Under the pieces are notes generated by a model. The model was not told the origin of the DNA and did no database searches. It worked only from the letters and a program-made list of their open reading frames with translations. This document shows positions 30,506 to 40,349 of a stretch of 53,641 bases of DNA, in pieces (position 1 is the first letter of the stretch; every line of letters begins with the position of its first letter). Origin of the DNA: Bacillota bacterium (GTDB lineage: Bacteria > Bacillota > SHA-98 > UBA4971); assembly GCA_024653485.1 (NCBI GenBank), contig JANLFY010000018.1, positions 1 to 53,641 on the forward strand, written 5' to 3'. The position numbers and the translations under genes were made by a program.

Positions 30506-30724
30506 GTGTCCTTGGGGGCAAACGACGTGGGCAAGGCTGCGAAGATGTTGAAGATCACGCTGATACACAGCACGATTGGGGTTCCGAAAGTCCAGAGGGC
30601 GACAGTGCGAGCTCTCGGCCTCACGAGGCTGAACAAGGCCGTCGTCCTCCCGGACAATCCTCAAGTCCGTGGTATGGTGCGAAGAGTCGACCACCTGGTC
30701 GACGTGGAGGAAGTCACGGGGTAA
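30506..30724 (+). CDS. rpmD: 50S ribosomal protein L30
   Basis: A small L30. The family core LKITLIHSTIGVPKVQRATVRALGLTRLN begins at the ATG codon 30545, which would give 59 residues but has no Shine-Dalgarno site. GTG 30506 lies six bases after GGGGGGTGG and gives 72 residues with a 13-residue N-terminal extension. I chose GTG 30506 on that basis. The start is uncertain but the identity is not. Confidence 0.9.
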   Translation: MSLGANDVGKAAKMLKITLIHSTIGVPKVQRATVRALGLTRLNKAVVLPDNPQVRGMVRRVDHLVDVEEVTG

Positions 30725-30737
30725 GGGGGTGGCAGAT

Positions 30738-31178
30738 GTGAGGCTCGAAGAACTCGCCCCGCCCGAAGGCGCCCGTCATCACCTGAAGAGGGTGGGCAGG
30801 GGGATCGGAAGCGGTCACGGCAAGACTGCCGGAAGGGGACACAAGGGTCAGAAGGCGCGCTCCGGAGGCGCGAAGGGCGCAATGTTTGAGGGCGGCCAGA
30901 TGCCGCTCGTCAGGAGAGTCCCGAAGAGGGGCTTTACCAGCCGTTTCAGGGAAGACTTCACCGAGGTCAAGCTCTCCTCTCTGAGCGCATTCGAGGAAGG
31001 GTCGCAAGTCTCGCCCGATGACCTGAGGAAGTCTGGTATAATAAAGCGAGCTGGCGCCCGCGTGAAGATACTGGGCGACGGGGAGATAACTCGACCGCTC
31101 GTCGTGAAGGCCCACGCCTTCACACGCTCGGCGCGGGAGAAGATAGAGCAAGCGGGCGGCAAAGCAGAGGTGATATAG
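30738..31178 (+). CDS. rplO: 50S ribosomal protein L15
   Basis: A 146-residue protein with a long basic N-terminal arm. It starts RLEELAPPEGARHHLKRVGRGIGSGHGKTAGRGHKGQKAR and ends in a globular domain. GGGGGTGG (30724-30732) favours GTG 30738 and gives the family length. The secY start follows after one base. Confidence 0.95.
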   Translation: MRLEELAPPEGARHHLKRVGRGIGSGHGKTAGRGHKGQKARSGGAKGAMFEGGQMPLVRRVPKRGFTSRFREDFTEVKLSSLSAFEEGSQVSPDDLRKSGIIKRAGARVKILGDGEITRPLVVKAHAFTRSAREKIEQAGGKAEVI

Positions 31179-31179
31179 G

Positions 31180-32430
31180 TTGCTGGGAGCACTTGCGAGC
31201 GCCTTCAGGATTCCGGACCTGAGAAAGAAGATCCTCTATACCGCGCTTCTGCTTGCGGTGTTCAGGATCGGCTCGTTCATCCCGGTCCCGGGCGTCAATG
31301 TGGCCAGGCTGATCGAGACATATGGCGAGACGAGTCTTTTCCAGTTCCTCGACCTCTTCTCCGGTGGAGCGCTGCAGAGGTTCACGGTGTTCGCGATGGG
31401 CGTGAACCCGTACATCACAGCCTCCATAATACTGCAGCTCCTTGCGCTCGTCATTCCGAGTCTGGAGGAGCTGTCGAAGGAAGGCGTCGAGGGAAGGCGC
31501 AAGATCGCTCAGTGGACCCGCTACGGCACGGTTGTGCTGGGTGTCATACAGGCACTTGGCATCACCGTAGGAATACGGGGTGCGGTTGAGGATCCCGGCA
31601 TCCTCCCCGTGCTTCTCATCGTGGTCACTTTGACAGCTGGCACTTCGTTCCTGATGTGGCTTGGCGAGAAGATCTCCGAGCATGGCCTCGGAAACGGGAT
31701 TTCGCTCATAATCTTCACCGGCATCATAGCGAGGCTTCCGGCCGGCGCGCATACTACGGCGATCAGCATCGGCAGGGGCGGTATCAGCCCGCTCAACGTT
31801 GTGCTGTTCCTAGTGCTCGGGCTCGCCTCGGTTGTCGGCGTCATCTGGATCACGCTGGGTGCTAGGAGGATTCCCGTTCAGTACGCGAAGAGGGTCGTCG
31901 GAAGGCGGGTTTACGGCGGGCAGACAACCCACATTCCCCTGCGCGTGAACCAGGCTGGGGTGATACCGGTCATCCTTGCTTCGTCGCTGTTGACGTTCCC
32001 TCTCACCATTGCCCAGTTCGTTCCGAGGCTCGCGTTCCTGGTGGATTGGCTCCGAGGCGACAGCGTGTCGTACATGGCGATCTATGCGGTGCTAGTGGTG
32101 GTGTTCACTTACTTCTACACGGCGATAACCTTCAACGTGACTGAAGTCGCGAACAACATGAAGAAGTATGGAGGATTCATTCCCGGACTTCGGCCGGGAA
32201 GGCCTACGGCTGAGTACCTCGACCGGGTGCTGACGAGGATAACTTTGGTCGGCGGGCTGTTCCTCGCGGTGATCGCCGTCCTGCCGAACGTCATGACGAG
32301 CATCACGCGTCTCAGCACCATCTCTTTCGGGGGCACGGCCCTGCTCATAGTGGTGGGCGTAGCGCTCGACACGATGAAGCAGATCGAAGCGAACCTGCTC
32401 ATGAGACAGTACGAGGGGTTCATGAAGTAG
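31180..32430 (+). CDS. secY: Preprotein translocase subunit SecY
   Basis: A 416-residue channel protein with about ten membrane segments. The N-terminus LRKKILYTALLLAVFRIGSFIPVPGV is typical, as are the plug-region and lateral-gate stretches with GINPYITAS-like GVNPYITASIILQLL. Cytosolic loop residues NMKKYGGFIPGLRPGRPTAEYL lie near 325-345. TTG 31180 follows GAGGTGAT inside the rplO end. It acts with the SecE at 4504. Confidence 0.97.
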   Translation: MLGALASAFRIPDLRKKILYTALLLAVFRIGSFIPVPGVNVARLIETYGETSLFQFLDLFSGGALQRFTVFAMGVNPYITASIILQLLALVIPSLEELSKEGVEGRRKIAQWTRYGTVVLGVIQALGITVGIRGAVEDPGILPVLLIVVTLTAGTSFLMWLGEKISEHGLGNGISLIIFTGIIARLPAGAHTTAISIGRGGISPLNVVLFLVLGLASVVGVIWITLGARRIPVQYAKRVVGRRVYGGQTTHIPLRVNQAGVIPVILASSLLTFPLTIAQFVPRLAFLVDWLRGDSVSYMAIYAVLVVVFTYFYTAITFNVTEVANNMKKYGGFIPGLRPGRPTAEYLDRVLTRITLVGGLFLAVIAVLPNVMTSITRLSTISFGGTALLIVVGVALDTMKQIEANLLMRQYEGFMK

Positions 32431-32459
32431 GCCGGAGGAGCTGGAGGAGGCAGTTTGCT

Positions 32460-33143
32460 ATGCGCCTTGTGTTACTGGGGCCGCCTGGGGTCGGCAAAGG
32501 AACGCAGGCGGCTCGGCTCGGGTCGCGATTCCGGGTCCTCCAGGTCTCCACAGGCGAGATGTTCCGGGAGGCGCTCTCACAAAAGACGCCCCTTGGCTTG
32601 GAGGCCCGGAAATACATGGACGCCGGCAAGCTGGTCCCGGACGAGGTCACCATCGAGCTCGTGAGGGAGAGGCTCAGCCGCTCGGACGTTTCGTCAGGCT
32701 TCATCCTGGACGGGTTTCCGAGGAACCTCGTGCAGGCTCGGGCGCTCGAGGGCGTGTTGCGGGACCTCGGAGCGAGGCTTGACGCCGCCGTAAGCATCGA
32801 GGCTGGAACGGAAACGCTTGTGCGCAGGCTATCCGGGCGTAGGCAGTGCAAGCGATGTGGGGCCGTGTACCACATGCAGTTCAATCCGCCATCTGAGCCG
32901 GGGAAGTGTCCCAAGTGTGGCGGGGAGCTATACCAGCGAGATGATGACCGTGAGGAGACGGTGAGGGAACGGCTCAAGGTGTTTGCAGCTGAGACCGCGC
33001 CGGTGAAGGATTTCTATCGGGACAAGGGCGTTCTCGTGTCGGTTGATGGCGAGCGAGGCATCGACGAGGTCACCCAGTCGATCATATCGGCAATTGAAGA
33101 AGGCAATGCTGTTGAAGAAAGTGTCTCCGATGGTGATTCGTAA
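32460..33143 (+). CDS. adk: Adenylate kinase, zinc-lid type
   Basis: A 227-residue enzyme that interconverts ATP, AMP and two ADP. The P-loop is GPPGVGKGT (7-15), the AMP-binding part holds STGEMFR and GFPRN, and the LID carries Cys130, Cys133, Cys150 and Cys153, the structural zinc site of the long Gram-positive form. The 3' end overlaps the map start by 14 bases. Position after secY is standard. Confidence 0.97.
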   Translation: MRLVLLGPPGVGKGTQAARLGSRFRVLQVSTGEMFREALSQKTPLGLEARKYMDAGKLVPDEVTIELVRERLSRSDVSSGFILDGFPRNLVQARALEGVLRDLGARLDAAVSIEAGTETLVRRLSGRRQCKRCGAVYHMQFNPPSEPGKCPKCGGELYQRDDDREETVRERLKVFAAETAPVKDFYRDKGVLVSVDGERGIDEVTQSIISAIEEGNAVEESVSDGDS

Positions 33144-33879
33144 GACACCCGTAGAGATAGCCAGCATGAGGAAGGCAGGGCGGGTGCTCGCAAGGCTCCT
33201 CAAGGAGCTGGCCGGCCTGATCAAGCCCGGCCTCACAACCGGCGAGATCGATAGGTTTGCCGAGGCTTACATCAGGGGTTGCGGGGCGGTGCCATCCTTC
33301 AAGGGCTTGTATGGTTTTCCTGCAAGCGCGTGCGTCTCAGTGAACGACGAAGTCGTGCACGGCATCCCGGGAGGCCGGCGACTGCGCGAGGGAGATATCG
33401 TCAGCGTAGACGTTGGGGCCATGGTGGACGGCCTACACGGGGACTGTGCCGCAACGTTTGCGGTGGGAGAGGTTCCTGACGAGACTGTGCGCCTCCTCCG
33501 TGTCACTGAGGAGTCGCTTTACCAAGGTATCCAGCAAGCCTGCCCGGGGAAACGCGTGGTCGACATATCCAGGGCGATCCAGGAGCATGTGGAGGCGAAC
33601 GGCTTTTCCGTCGTCAGGGCGCTCGCTGGCCACGGTATCGGACGTAGCGTTCACGAGGAGCCCAGGATCCCCAATTTCGTGGTGCGGAACGATCCGGGAC
33701 CTGAGCTCAGGCCCGGGGCCACGCTTGCGATAGAGCCCATGGTCAACGCGGGAAGCCATGATGTCTTGACGCTTGACGACAACTGGACGGTGGTTACGCG
33801 CGATGGATCGCTGTCAGCCCACTTCGAGCACACCGTGGCGGTGACGTCAGACGGGCCTGAGATATTGACCGCTCTCTAG
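33130..33879 (+). CDS. map: Type I methionine aminopeptidase
   Basis: A 249-residue enzyme that removes N-terminal Met from new proteins. The metal ligands Asp94, Asp105, His168, Glu202 and Glu233 and the substrate His78 are all in their family motifs (VSVDVGA, DCAATF, AGHGIG, IEPM, EHTV). There is no N-terminal zinc-finger extension. ATG 33130 is preferred. ATG 33106 further inside adk is possible. Confidence 0.97.
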   Translation: MVIRKTPVEIASMRKAGRVLARLLKELAGLIKPGLTTGEIDRFAEAYIRGCGAVPSFKGLYGFPASACVSVNDEVVHGIPGGRRLREGDIVSVDVGAMVDGLHGDCAATFAVGEVPDETVRLLRVTEESLYQGIQQACPGKRVVDISRAIQEHVEANGFSVVRALAGHGIGRSVHEEPRIPNFVVRNDPGPELRPGATLAIEPMVNAGSHDVLTLDDNWTVVTRDGSLSAHFEHTVAVTSDGPEILTAL

Positions 33880-33902
33880 GTGTGTGGGAGGTCGGTGCGA
33901 AA

Positions 33903-34199
33903 GTGGAGATGCGACCGGGTCAGGTTGTCGTGTCGATCGCCGGAAGGGACAGAGGAAGACGGTACATCGTGGTGCGCGTCATCGACGATACGTTCGTTGC
34001 CGTCGTTGACGGGACCTATCGGAGGGTGTCCAATCCCAAGAAGAAGAACGTGCGCCATCTCATGTGGACCCGCAAGGTGGATAGTGGCGTCGGGGCGAAG
34101 GTCCTGGTGGGCGCGCGCGTCACCGACGAGGAGGTCCGGGAAGCTTTGAGGTCAGCTGAAGATGATTCCTGCGGGAAGGCGGACTGGTCTCATGAGTAA
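33903..34199 (+). CDS. KOW-domain RNA-binding protein
   Basis: A 98-residue protein of the KOW/L14e-like group that commonly sits between map and infA in Bacillota. The KOW part is [25 protein letters not shown], followed by a basic stretch ([10 protein letters not shown]). GGGAGGTC (33886-33893) favours GTG 33903 over GTG 33882. Its last eight bases overlap infA. The exact role is not established. Ribosome association is a reasonable guess. Confidence 0.85.
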   Translation: MEMRPGQVVVSIAGRDRGRRYIVVRVIDDTFVAVVDGTYRRVSNPKKKNVRHLMWTRKVDSGVGAKVLVGARVTDEEVREALRSAEDDSCGKADWSHE

Positions 34200-34410
34200 G
34201 AAGGATGCCATCGAGGTCGAGGGAACCGTCATCGAGGCGCTGCCCAACGCGATGTTCCGGGTCGAACTCGAGAATGGGCACAGGGTACTTGCTCACGTCT
34301 CAGGCAAGATGCGTATGAACTTCATTCGCATCCTGCCCGGAGACAGGGTGAGCGTTGAGCTGTCGCCCTACGATCTCACCCGGGGCAGGATCACATACAG
34401 GTTCAAATGA
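34192..34410 (+). CDS. infA: Translation initiation factor IF-1
   Basis: A 72-residue OB-fold factor that binds the 30S A site. It reads [28 protein letters not shown] and ends [18 protein letters not shown] 34192 lies inside the end of the KOW gene. Confidence 0.97.
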   Translation: MSKKDAIEVEGTVIEALPNAMFRVELENGHRVLAHVSGKMRMNFIRILPGDRVSVELSPYDLTRGRITYRFK

Positions 34411-34493
34411 GGCGTGTGGGCCATCTCCTGGAGGCGGGGCGTGGAAGCGGGAAATCGCGCGCCGCGAACCGGGAACGTCAAGGGGGAGTTTGC

Positions 34494-34607
34494 ATGAAAG
34501 TCCGGCCATCGGTCAAGAAGATATGCGACAAGTGCAAGATAGTGAGACGCAAGGGCGTCCTTCGGATCATTTGCGAGAATCCCAAGCACAAGCAGCGGCA
34601 GGGCTAG
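34494..34607 (+). CDS. rpmJ: 50S ribosomal protein L36
   Basis: A 37-residue zinc protein. The sequence [20 protein letters not shown] is typical, and Cys11, Cys14, Cys27 and His32 make the zinc site (C+ form). AGGGGGAG lies upstream of ATG 34494. The longer frame from 34407 has no similarity before this start. Confidence 0.96.
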   Translation: MKVRPSVKKICDKCKIVRRKGVLRIICENPKHKQRQG

Positions 34608-34627
34608 GCTGGAGGTGAGATGAGAGA

Positions 34628-34999
34628 ATGGCTAGGATTGCGGGTGTGGACCTTCCACGGGACAAGAGGATCGAGATAGCCCTGACTTATATATACGGGC
34701 TGGGTCTTACGACTTCTCAGCAGATTCTGGAGAAGACCGGTGTAAATCCCGATACGAGGGTCCGTGACCTCACAGAGGAAGAGATCACGCGTCTACGCGA
34801 GGTCATAGACAAAGAGTACAAGGTCGAAGGTGAGCTGCGCTCGGAGCAAGCGGGGAACATCAAGAGGCTCATAGATATCGGCACGTACAGAGGCCTGCGG
34901 CACCGCAGGGGCTTACCCGTCAGAGGTCAGCGTACCAGGACCAACGCCAGGACACGGAAAGGTCCCAGGAAGACCGTGGGCGTGAGGAGATCCAAGTGA
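34628..34999 (+). CDS. rpsM: 30S ribosomal protein S13
   Basis: A 123-residue head protein contacting P-site tRNA. It starts [25 protein letters not shown] and ends [20 protein letters not shown]. It begins the alpha operon portion: rpsM, rpsK, rpsD, rpoA, rplQ. Confidence 0.97.
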   Translation: MARIAGVDLPRDKRIEIALTYIYGLGLTTSQQILEKTGVNPDTRVRDLTEEEITRLREVIDKEYKVEGELRSEQAGNIKRLIDIGTYRGLRHRRGLPVRGQRTRTNARTRKGPRKTVGVRRSK

Positions 35000-35017
35000 G
35001 AAAGGAGGGCATGAGGC

Positions 35018-35407
35018 GTGCCCAGGAAAACCACGAGAGTGAAACGGCGTGAGCGCAAGAACGTCGAAAGCGGAGTTGCGCACATCCGATCGACGTTTAA
35101 CAATACCATCGTCACGATAACGGACCCGCAGGGCGGAGTGATCTCATGGTCGAGCGCCGGCAAGCAGGGCTTCAAAGGCTCCAGGAAAGGGACCCCCTTC
35201 GCCGCGCAGATGGCGGCCGAGGCGGCCGCTCGGGCGGCCATGGATCACGGCATGCGCCAGGTGGAGGTGCTGGTGAAGGGGCCAGGATCCGGCAGGGAGG
35301 CGGCCATCAGGTCGCTACAGGCCACCGGCCTTGAGGTGAGCATGATCCGCGACGTGACTCCGATTCCTCACAACGGGTGCCGGCCGCCGAAGCGCAGAAG
35401 GGTATGA
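35018..35407 (+). CDS. rpsK: 30S ribosomal protein S11
   Basis: A 129-residue platform protein. It has [21 protein letters not shown]-type sequence, [18 protein letters not shown] and the C-terminal [27 protein letters not shown] precedes GTG 35018. Confidence 0.97.
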   Translation: MPRKTTRVKRRERKNVESGVAHIRSTFNNTIVTITDPQGGVISWSSAGKQGFKGSRKGTPFAAQMAAEAAARAAMDHGMRQVEVLVKGPGSGREAAIRSLQATGLEVSMIRDVTPIPHNGCRPPKRRRV

Positions 35408-35452
35408 TAGGACTGAACGGATGGGCGGACAATTTCAGGAGGTGAGGGCTGA

Positions 35453-36079
35453 ATGGCCAGGTACACAGAGTCCGTGTGCAGGCTGTGCCGGCGTGAAGGG
35501 TTGAAGCTATACCTGAAAGGTGACAGGTGCTATAGCGATAAGTGCGCAGTTGACAAGAGGCCGTACGCGCCCGGGGAGCACGGGCAGGGCCGAAAGAAGA
35601 TGTCGGAGTACGCGGTTCAGCTACGCGAGAAGCAGAAACTGCGTCGCATATACGGGGTTCTCGAGAGGCAGTTCGAACGCTACTTCGAGATGGCCTCCAG
35701 GAAACGGGGCGTCACGGGCGAGGCGCTCCTCCAGATACTCGAGTCCCGGCTCGATAACATCGTGTACCGGATGGGGCTGGCGGCCTCAAGGGCGGAGGCG
35801 CGGCAGATGGTGAGGCACGGCCACATGGCTGTGAACGGCGAGAAAGTCAACATTCCGTCGTATCTCGTCAAGCCGCACGATGTCGTGTCCGTTCGCGAAG
35901 GGAGCCGCGAGCTCACGCGGTTCAAGATGGCTGCGGAGTCGGCCGGGGAGCGCACAGTGCCCGCGTGGCTGTCCCTCCACGCAGACGGCTTGAGCGCAAC
36001 CGTTCTCAGCCTGCCCACAAGAGATCAGATCGACGTTCCGGTACAGGAACACATGATCGTCGAGCTCTACTCCAGATGA
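35453..36079 (+). CDS. rpsD: 30S ribosomal protein S4, zinc type
   Basis: A 208-residue 16S rRNA primary binder. The N-terminus [23 protein letters not shown] contains four cysteines of the zinc-binding form. The S4 RNA-binding domain follows with [38 protein letters not shown] precedes ATG 35453. Confidence 0.97.
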   Translation: MARYTESVCRLCRREGLKLYLKGDRCYSDKCAVDKRPYAPGEHGQGRKKMSEYAVQLREKQKLRRIYGVLERQFERYFEMASRKRGVTGEALLQILESRLDNIVYRMGLAASRAEARQMVRHGHMAVNGEKVNIPSYLVKPHDVVSVREGSRELTRFKMAAESAGERTVPAWLSLHADGLSATVLSLPTRDQIDVPVQEHMIVELYSR

Positions 36080-36175
36080 AGGTGGTCGTGCGTCGACCTA
36101 CGACGGTGTGCCGCATGACAGAAGGCTAGTGGCAAACGGTGCGCGGTCCGCACAAGCCAGAAGGGAGAGTTGCGG

Positions 36176-37123
36176 ATGATCGAGATTGAGAAGCCCAGAA
36201 TCGAGTGTCAGGAGGCCACCGAAGAGTACGGCAAGTTCGTGGTCGAGCCCCTCGAAAGGGGCTACGGCATAACCCTGGGGAATGCCCTTCGGAGGGTTCT
36301 CCTATCGTCCCTCCCGGGGGCCGCGGTCACTTCTGTGAAGATAGAGGGCGTCCTCCACGAGTTCTCCGTGATACCGGGGGTGGTGGAGGACACCATAGAC
36401 ATACTTCTGAATCTCAAGGGACTTCTGGTCAAGCTGCATTCAGACGGACCGAAGATCGTGAGGATCGAAGCTCAGGGCGAAGGGGAGGTCAGGGCAGCGG
36501 ACATCATTGCCGATCCTGACGTGGAGATCCTAAACCCGGAACTCCACATCGCAACGCTCGACAAGGACGGCCGGCTTTTCGCCGAGATAACCATCGAGAA
36601 AGGCAGAGGATACGTCCCGGCTGAAAAGCGCAGGACTGAGCCGGTGATCGGCGTTATCCCCATGGACTCCATCTTCACTCCTGTCCGCAAGGTAAACTAC
36701 CAGGTGGAGAACACGCGAGTCGGTCAGGTCACGGACTACGATAGGCTCATCCTCGAGGTCTGGACGGACGGAAGCATATCGCCCAAGGAGGCCACGAGTC
36801 TCGCAGCGAGGATCATCTCGAGCCATTTGGCGCTCTTCACGAGTCTCACGGAGACTGCCGATCGGGTAGAGATGATGGTGGAGAAGGCTGAGGATGAGAA
36901 GGACAAGATCCTGGACATGCCAATCGAGGAGCTGGACCTCTCGGTGCGCTCATACAACTGCCTGAAGAGGGCCGGCATAAATACCGTGCAGGAACTCATC
37001 AGAAAGACCGAGGAAGACATGATGAAGGTCAGGAACCTCGGAAAGAAGTCGCTCGAGGAAGTCAAGGGCAAGCTAGCGAACCTCGGTCTTTCCCTCCGTC
37101 CATCGGAAGACCAGGAGGACTGA
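36176..37123 (+). CDS. rpoA: RNA polymerase alpha subunit
   Basis: A 315-residue subunit that assembles the core enzyme and contacts activators. The N-terminal domain shows [28 protein letters not shown]. The C-terminal domain shows [23 protein letters not shown] and [12 protein letters not shown], which binds UP elements. GGGAGAG lies upstream of ATG 36176; TTG 36170 is a minor alternative. Confidence 0.98.
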   Translation: MIEIEKPRIECQEATEEYGKFVVEPLERGYGITLGNALRRVLLSSLPGAAVTSVKIEGVLHEFSVIPGVVEDTIDILLNLKGLLVKLHSDGPKIVRIEAQGEGEVRAADIIADPDVEILNPELHIATLDKDGRLFAEITIEKGRGYVPAEKRRTEPVIGVIPMDSIFTPVRKVNYQVENTRVGQVTDYDRLILEVWTDGSISPKEATSLAARIISSHLALFTSLTETADRVEMMVEKAEDEKDKILDMPIEELDLSVRSYNCLKRAGINTVQELIRKTEEDMMKVRNLGKKSLEEVKGKLANLGLSLRPSEDQED

Positions 37124-37190
37124 AACCCAGAGTCGAACGGAACAAGACCCTAAGAGCGTATTGGCGCTCTGGTCCGGGAGGGATCTCGTC

Positions 37191-37529
37191 ATGAACCAGG
37201 CGAAACTTGGGCGCACGAGCGCCCATAGGAAGGCGATGCTTCGCAGCATCATTACATCACTGTTTGAGCATGAGCGCATTCGGACGACCGAGGGCAAGGC
37301 GAGGCAGCTCGAGCCCGTCGCCGAGAAGCTGATCACACTGGCCAAGAGAGGCGATCTTCACGCCCGAAGGCTGGTGGCGGGGTACGTAAGGAGCGACACC
37401 GTGACGAAGAAGCTGTTTGATACGATTGCGCCGCGTTACAGGGATCGTCAGGGTGGCTACGTTCGAACTGTGAAGCTCGGAGAGCGTCGAGGAGACGCCG
37501 CGCCGGAGGTCATAGTCGAGCTCGTGTAG
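37191..37529 (+). CDS. rplQ: 50S ribosomal protein L17
   Basis: A 112-residue tunnel-exit protein. It starts [36 protein letters not shown], as in the family, with the Bacillota-length C-terminus [19 protein letters not shown] (37176-37182) sets ATG 37191. It is the last gene before the operon terminator. Confidence 0.96.
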   Translation: MNQAKLGRTSAHRKAMLRSIITSLFEHERIRTTEGKARQLEPVAEKLITLAKRGDLHARRLVAGYVRSDTVTKKLFDTIAPRYRDRQGGYVRTVKLGERRGDAAPEVIVELV

Positions 37530-37633
37530 TCCGGCCGTTGCGGTCGAACCCCGCGCGCGGGCGGACCCGCGCCGGGCTGTGCCGAGCGGTTGTCGTTGAG
37601 GGGCGGGGCAAACGAGCCATCTCTTCCTGCAAG

Positions 37634-37655
37634 AGTGCGCGATTGCGCACTTTTT
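37634..37655 (+). terminator. Intrinsic terminator after rplQ
   Basis: AGTGCGC (37634-37640) pairs with GCGCACT (37645-37651) around GATT, and TTTTG follows. It closes the S10-spc-alpha supercluster 104 bases after rplQ and lies 26 bases before ecfA1. Confidence 0.8.
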
Positions 37656-37680
37656 GTGGGTTTTAGGGGGCGTCTCCTTG

Positions 37681-38670
37681 ATGGAGATGATCACCGCTGA
37701 GAACCTAGTGTACGAATACGGACCTACCGAAGACAGGAGGAACCCTGCGCTTGGGGGCGTAAACCTTGCCATATCGCCAGGGGAGTTCGTGGCCATAATC
37801 GGCCACAACGGGTCCGGCAAGTCGACTCTTGCGAAGCACTTCAACGCCCTTCTTCTGCCGACCTCAGGGGTTGTGACTGTCAAAGGAATGAGAACGAGCG
37901 ATCCGCGTAACCTCTGGAGGATCCGTCAGACCGTGGGCATGGTGTTCCAGAACCCCGACAACCAGATAGTGGCCACCACTGTCGAGGAAGACGTGGCTTT
38001 CGGCCCTGAGAACCTGGGTGTACCTCCAGCGGAGATCCGGCGTCGCGTCCGGGAGGCGCTTGAGTGCGTCGACATGGTTGACTACACGCGGCACCCTCCG
38101 CATCTCCTGTCCGGGGGGCAGAAGCAGCGCGTCGCCATCGCCGGCGTGGTCGCAATGAGGCCTGAGTGCATCGTGCTTGACGAGCCTACTGCCATGCTCG
38201 ATCCGTCGGGAAGGCGAGAGGTCCTGGGAACCATCACCAGACTGAACAGGGAAGAGGGTATCACCATCGTCCTCATTACCCACTTCATGAACGAGGCTGT
38301 TCAGGCTGACCGCGTGATAGTGATGGAAGCCGGGCGGATCGTCCTCGAAGGCAGCCCACGCCGGGTGTTCGCCCAGGTTGAGACTCTGAGGGCGTTGCAC
38401 TTGGACGTGCCGCAGGTGACGGAACTCGCGTACGAGCTGAACAAGGAAGGAGCGGGCCTTGCCCCTGACATCCTCACCGTGGAGGAGTTCGCCGACGCAA
38501 TCACGGGTGCTGACGGTGAGGGCGACCCGCGTCAAGAATCTGAGGAGAGGTGCTCGCCTGGGACACGAGTGGCACGTGCGGGGGGTTGCACCGCGAGCCG
38601 ACGAACCGGAGAAGGTCGCACGAGCGGCCGCGAGGGTCGTGTCGCCGCGACACGGTCCGGGGGCGGGTGA
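37681..38670 (+). CDS. ecfA1: ECF transporter ATPase A1
   Basis: A 329-residue ABC ATPase of an energy-coupling-factor vitamin/metal importer. Walker A is GHNGSGKST (41-49), the Q-loop is VFQNPDNQ, the signature is LSGGQ (143-147) and Walker B is IVLDEP (164-169). The [10 protein letters not shown] segment and the DEPTAMLDP stretch are typical of EcfA. After about residue 275 comes a roughly 50-residue Arg/Gly/Ser-rich tail not normal for the family. ATG 37681 is chosen; TTG 37678 is possible. Confidence 0.95.
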   Translation: MEMITAENLVYEYGPTEDRRNPALGGVNLAISPGEFVAIIGHNGSGKSTLAKHFNALLLPTSGVVTVKGMRTSDPRNLWRIRQTVGMVFQNPDNQIVATTVEEDVAFGPENLGVPPAEIRRRVREALECVDMVDYTRHPPHLLSGGQKQRVAIAGVVAMRPECIVLDEPTAMLDPSGRREVLGTITRLNREEGITIVLITHFMNEAVQADRVIVMEAGRIVLEGSPRRVFAQVETLRALHLDVPQVTELAYELNKEGAGLAPDILTVEEFADAITGADGEGDPRQESEERCSPGTRVARAGGCTASRRTGEGRTSGREGRVAATRSGGG

Positions 38671-38679
38671 AGTAGCGCC

Positions 38680-39546
38680 GTGGCCATAAGAGTGGAAAAC
38701 CTTTGCTTCACGTACAATCCGGGCACGCCTTTCGCCCGGCCGGCTCTCGAGGACGTAAACCTGGAAATCGGCGACGGGGAGTTCATCGGCATAATTGGGG
38801 AGACGGGTTCGGGAAAGTCGACGCTGATCCAGCATTTCAACGGGCTGCTTAGACCCTCACGCGGACGCGTGCTGGTCGACGGCGTGGACATATGGGGGAA
38901 GGACGTACGTCTCAGGGACATTCGCCAGCGGGTTGGTTTGGTGTTCCAGTACCCTGAGCACCAGCTGTTCGAGGAGAGCGTGTTTGCCGATGTCGCCTTC
39001 GGCCCCAGGAACATGGGCCTGGGCGATGACGAGGTCGCAGAGCGTGTGAGACGGGCTTTGGAGATGGTGGGCCTTGACTTCCAGGCTGTCAAGGACCGGT
39101 CACCATTCGAGCTCTCGGGCGGTGAAATGAGGCGCGTCGCGATAGCGGGAGTACTGGCCATGGAGCCATCCGTGCTCGTTCTGGACGAGCCCGTGTCAGG
39201 GCTGGATCCACGGGGCAGGGACGAGTTGCTTAGGGAACTCGCGAGGTTGCACGAGGAATTCGAATACACAGTCGTGCTGGTGTCCCATAGCATGGAGGAC
39301 GTTGCGAGACTCGCCAAGAGGCTTGTAGTGATGCACAAGGGGAGGGTGGCGGCCGACGGGTCCGTACGAGAGGTCTTCCGAATGAAGAATCTCCTGACAG
39401 ATGTCGGTCTCGGGGTTCCGCAAGTGACGGAACTCATGCATGAGCTCGTGAGGCGCGGCAAGGACGTGAAGACAGACGTCCTGACGGTGGGAGAGGCCAA
39501 GGAGGAGCTCCTGAGGCTGCTGAGGGGTGAAGGTCGTGCTCGGTAA
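38680..39546 (+). CDS. ecfA2: ECF transporter ATPase A2
   Basis: A 288-residue partner ATPase that forms the EcfA1-EcfA2 heterodimer. Walker A is GETGSGKST (40-48), the Q-loop is VFQYPEHQLFEE, the signature is LSGGE (145-149) and Walker B is VLVLDEP (165-171). It starts at GTG 38680, nine bases after ecfA1, and overlaps ecfT. Confidence 0.95.
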   Translation: MAIRVENLCFTYNPGTPFARPALEDVNLEIGDGEFIGIIGETGSGKSTLIQHFNGLLRPSRGRVLVDGVDIWGKDVRLRDIRQRVGLVFQYPEHQLFEESVFADVAFGPRNMGLGDDEVAERVRRALEMVGLDFQAVKDRSPFELSGGEMRRVAIAGVLAMEPSVLVLDEPVSGLDPRGRDELLRELARLHEEFEYTVVLVSHSMEDVARLAKRLVVMHKGRVAADGSVREVFRMKNLLTDVGLGVPQVTELMHELVRRGKDVKTDVLTVGEAKEELLRLLRGEGRAR

Positions 39547-40327
39547 CGTGACCATCGGGCAGTACATACCTGGCGATTCGCCGGTACACAACGTCGATCC
39601 CAGGGTGAAGATACTAATCACACTGGTCGCCATCACCGCCCTGTTCATGGTGCAGACCATGGAGGGCTACGGTCTGATGCTCCTCCTCATTCTTGGCACG
39701 GTGCTCCTCGCCCGACTTCCGGTGAGGTACGTACTGCGGGGTGTGAGGCCGCTAGCCTTCATCCTCGTGCTCACGTTCGGTCTGCACCTCTTCATGAACG
39801 AAGGCCGCGTTCTCTTCAGGATGGGGCCTCTCGTGGCGACGTATGAGGGAGCGTTCAGAGGGTTCGCTATGTCCATGAGACTGGTGCTGCTCGTCCTAGC
39901 CACGTCCATCCTGACTCTCAGCACGTCGCCAATTCAGCTCACGGACGGCATCGAGAGCCTCCTCTCGCCGGCAAGGGTGTTGGGAATACCTGCGCACGAG
40001 CTCGCTATGATGATGACGATCGCGTTGAGGTTCATCCCCACTCTTCTCGAGGAGACGGACAAGATCATGAAGGCCCAGATGGCGAGGGGAGCCGACTTCG
40101 AGACCGGCAACGTCCTGCAGAGAGCGAAGAACCTGGTGCCGCTCCTCGTGCCCCTTTTCGTGAGCGCGTTCCGACGGGCGGATGAGCTCGCCATGGCTAT
40201 GGAAGCCAGATGCTACAAGGGAGGCCAAGGACGCACGAGAATGAAGCAGCTTCACATCGGGATGAAGGACGTGCTGGCGGCCGTAGGATCGTCGGCCGTC
40301 CTGGTTGCGGTGGCGGTGTACCTCTAG
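39536..40327 (+). CDS. ecfT: ECF transporter transmembrane subunit EcfT
   Basis: A 263-residue integral membrane protein. Early GQYIPGDSPVHNVDPRVKI is typical, then about five hydrophobic segments, and coupling motifs with AQMARGADFET and MEARCYKGG in the C-terminal half. GTG 39536 fits GAGGGGTG, while GTG 39527 overlaps that site. No substrate-binding S component lies next to it, so the module probably serves several S components encoded elsewhere. Confidence 0.95.
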   Translation: MLGNVTIGQYIPGDSPVHNVDPRVKILITLVAITALFMVQTMEGYGLMLLLILGTVLLARLPVRYVLRGVRPLAFILVLTFGLHLFMNEGRVLFRMGPLVATYEGAFRGFAMSMRLVLLVLATSILTLSTSPIQLTDGIESLLSPARVLGIPAHELAMMMTIALRFIPTLLEETDKIMKAQMARGADFETGNVLQRAKNLVPLLVPLFVSAFRRADELAMAMEARCYKGGQGRTRMKQLHIGMKDVLAAVGSSAVLVAVAVYL

Positions 40328-40349
40328 CACAGAGGCGGAGAGCGCAGCC

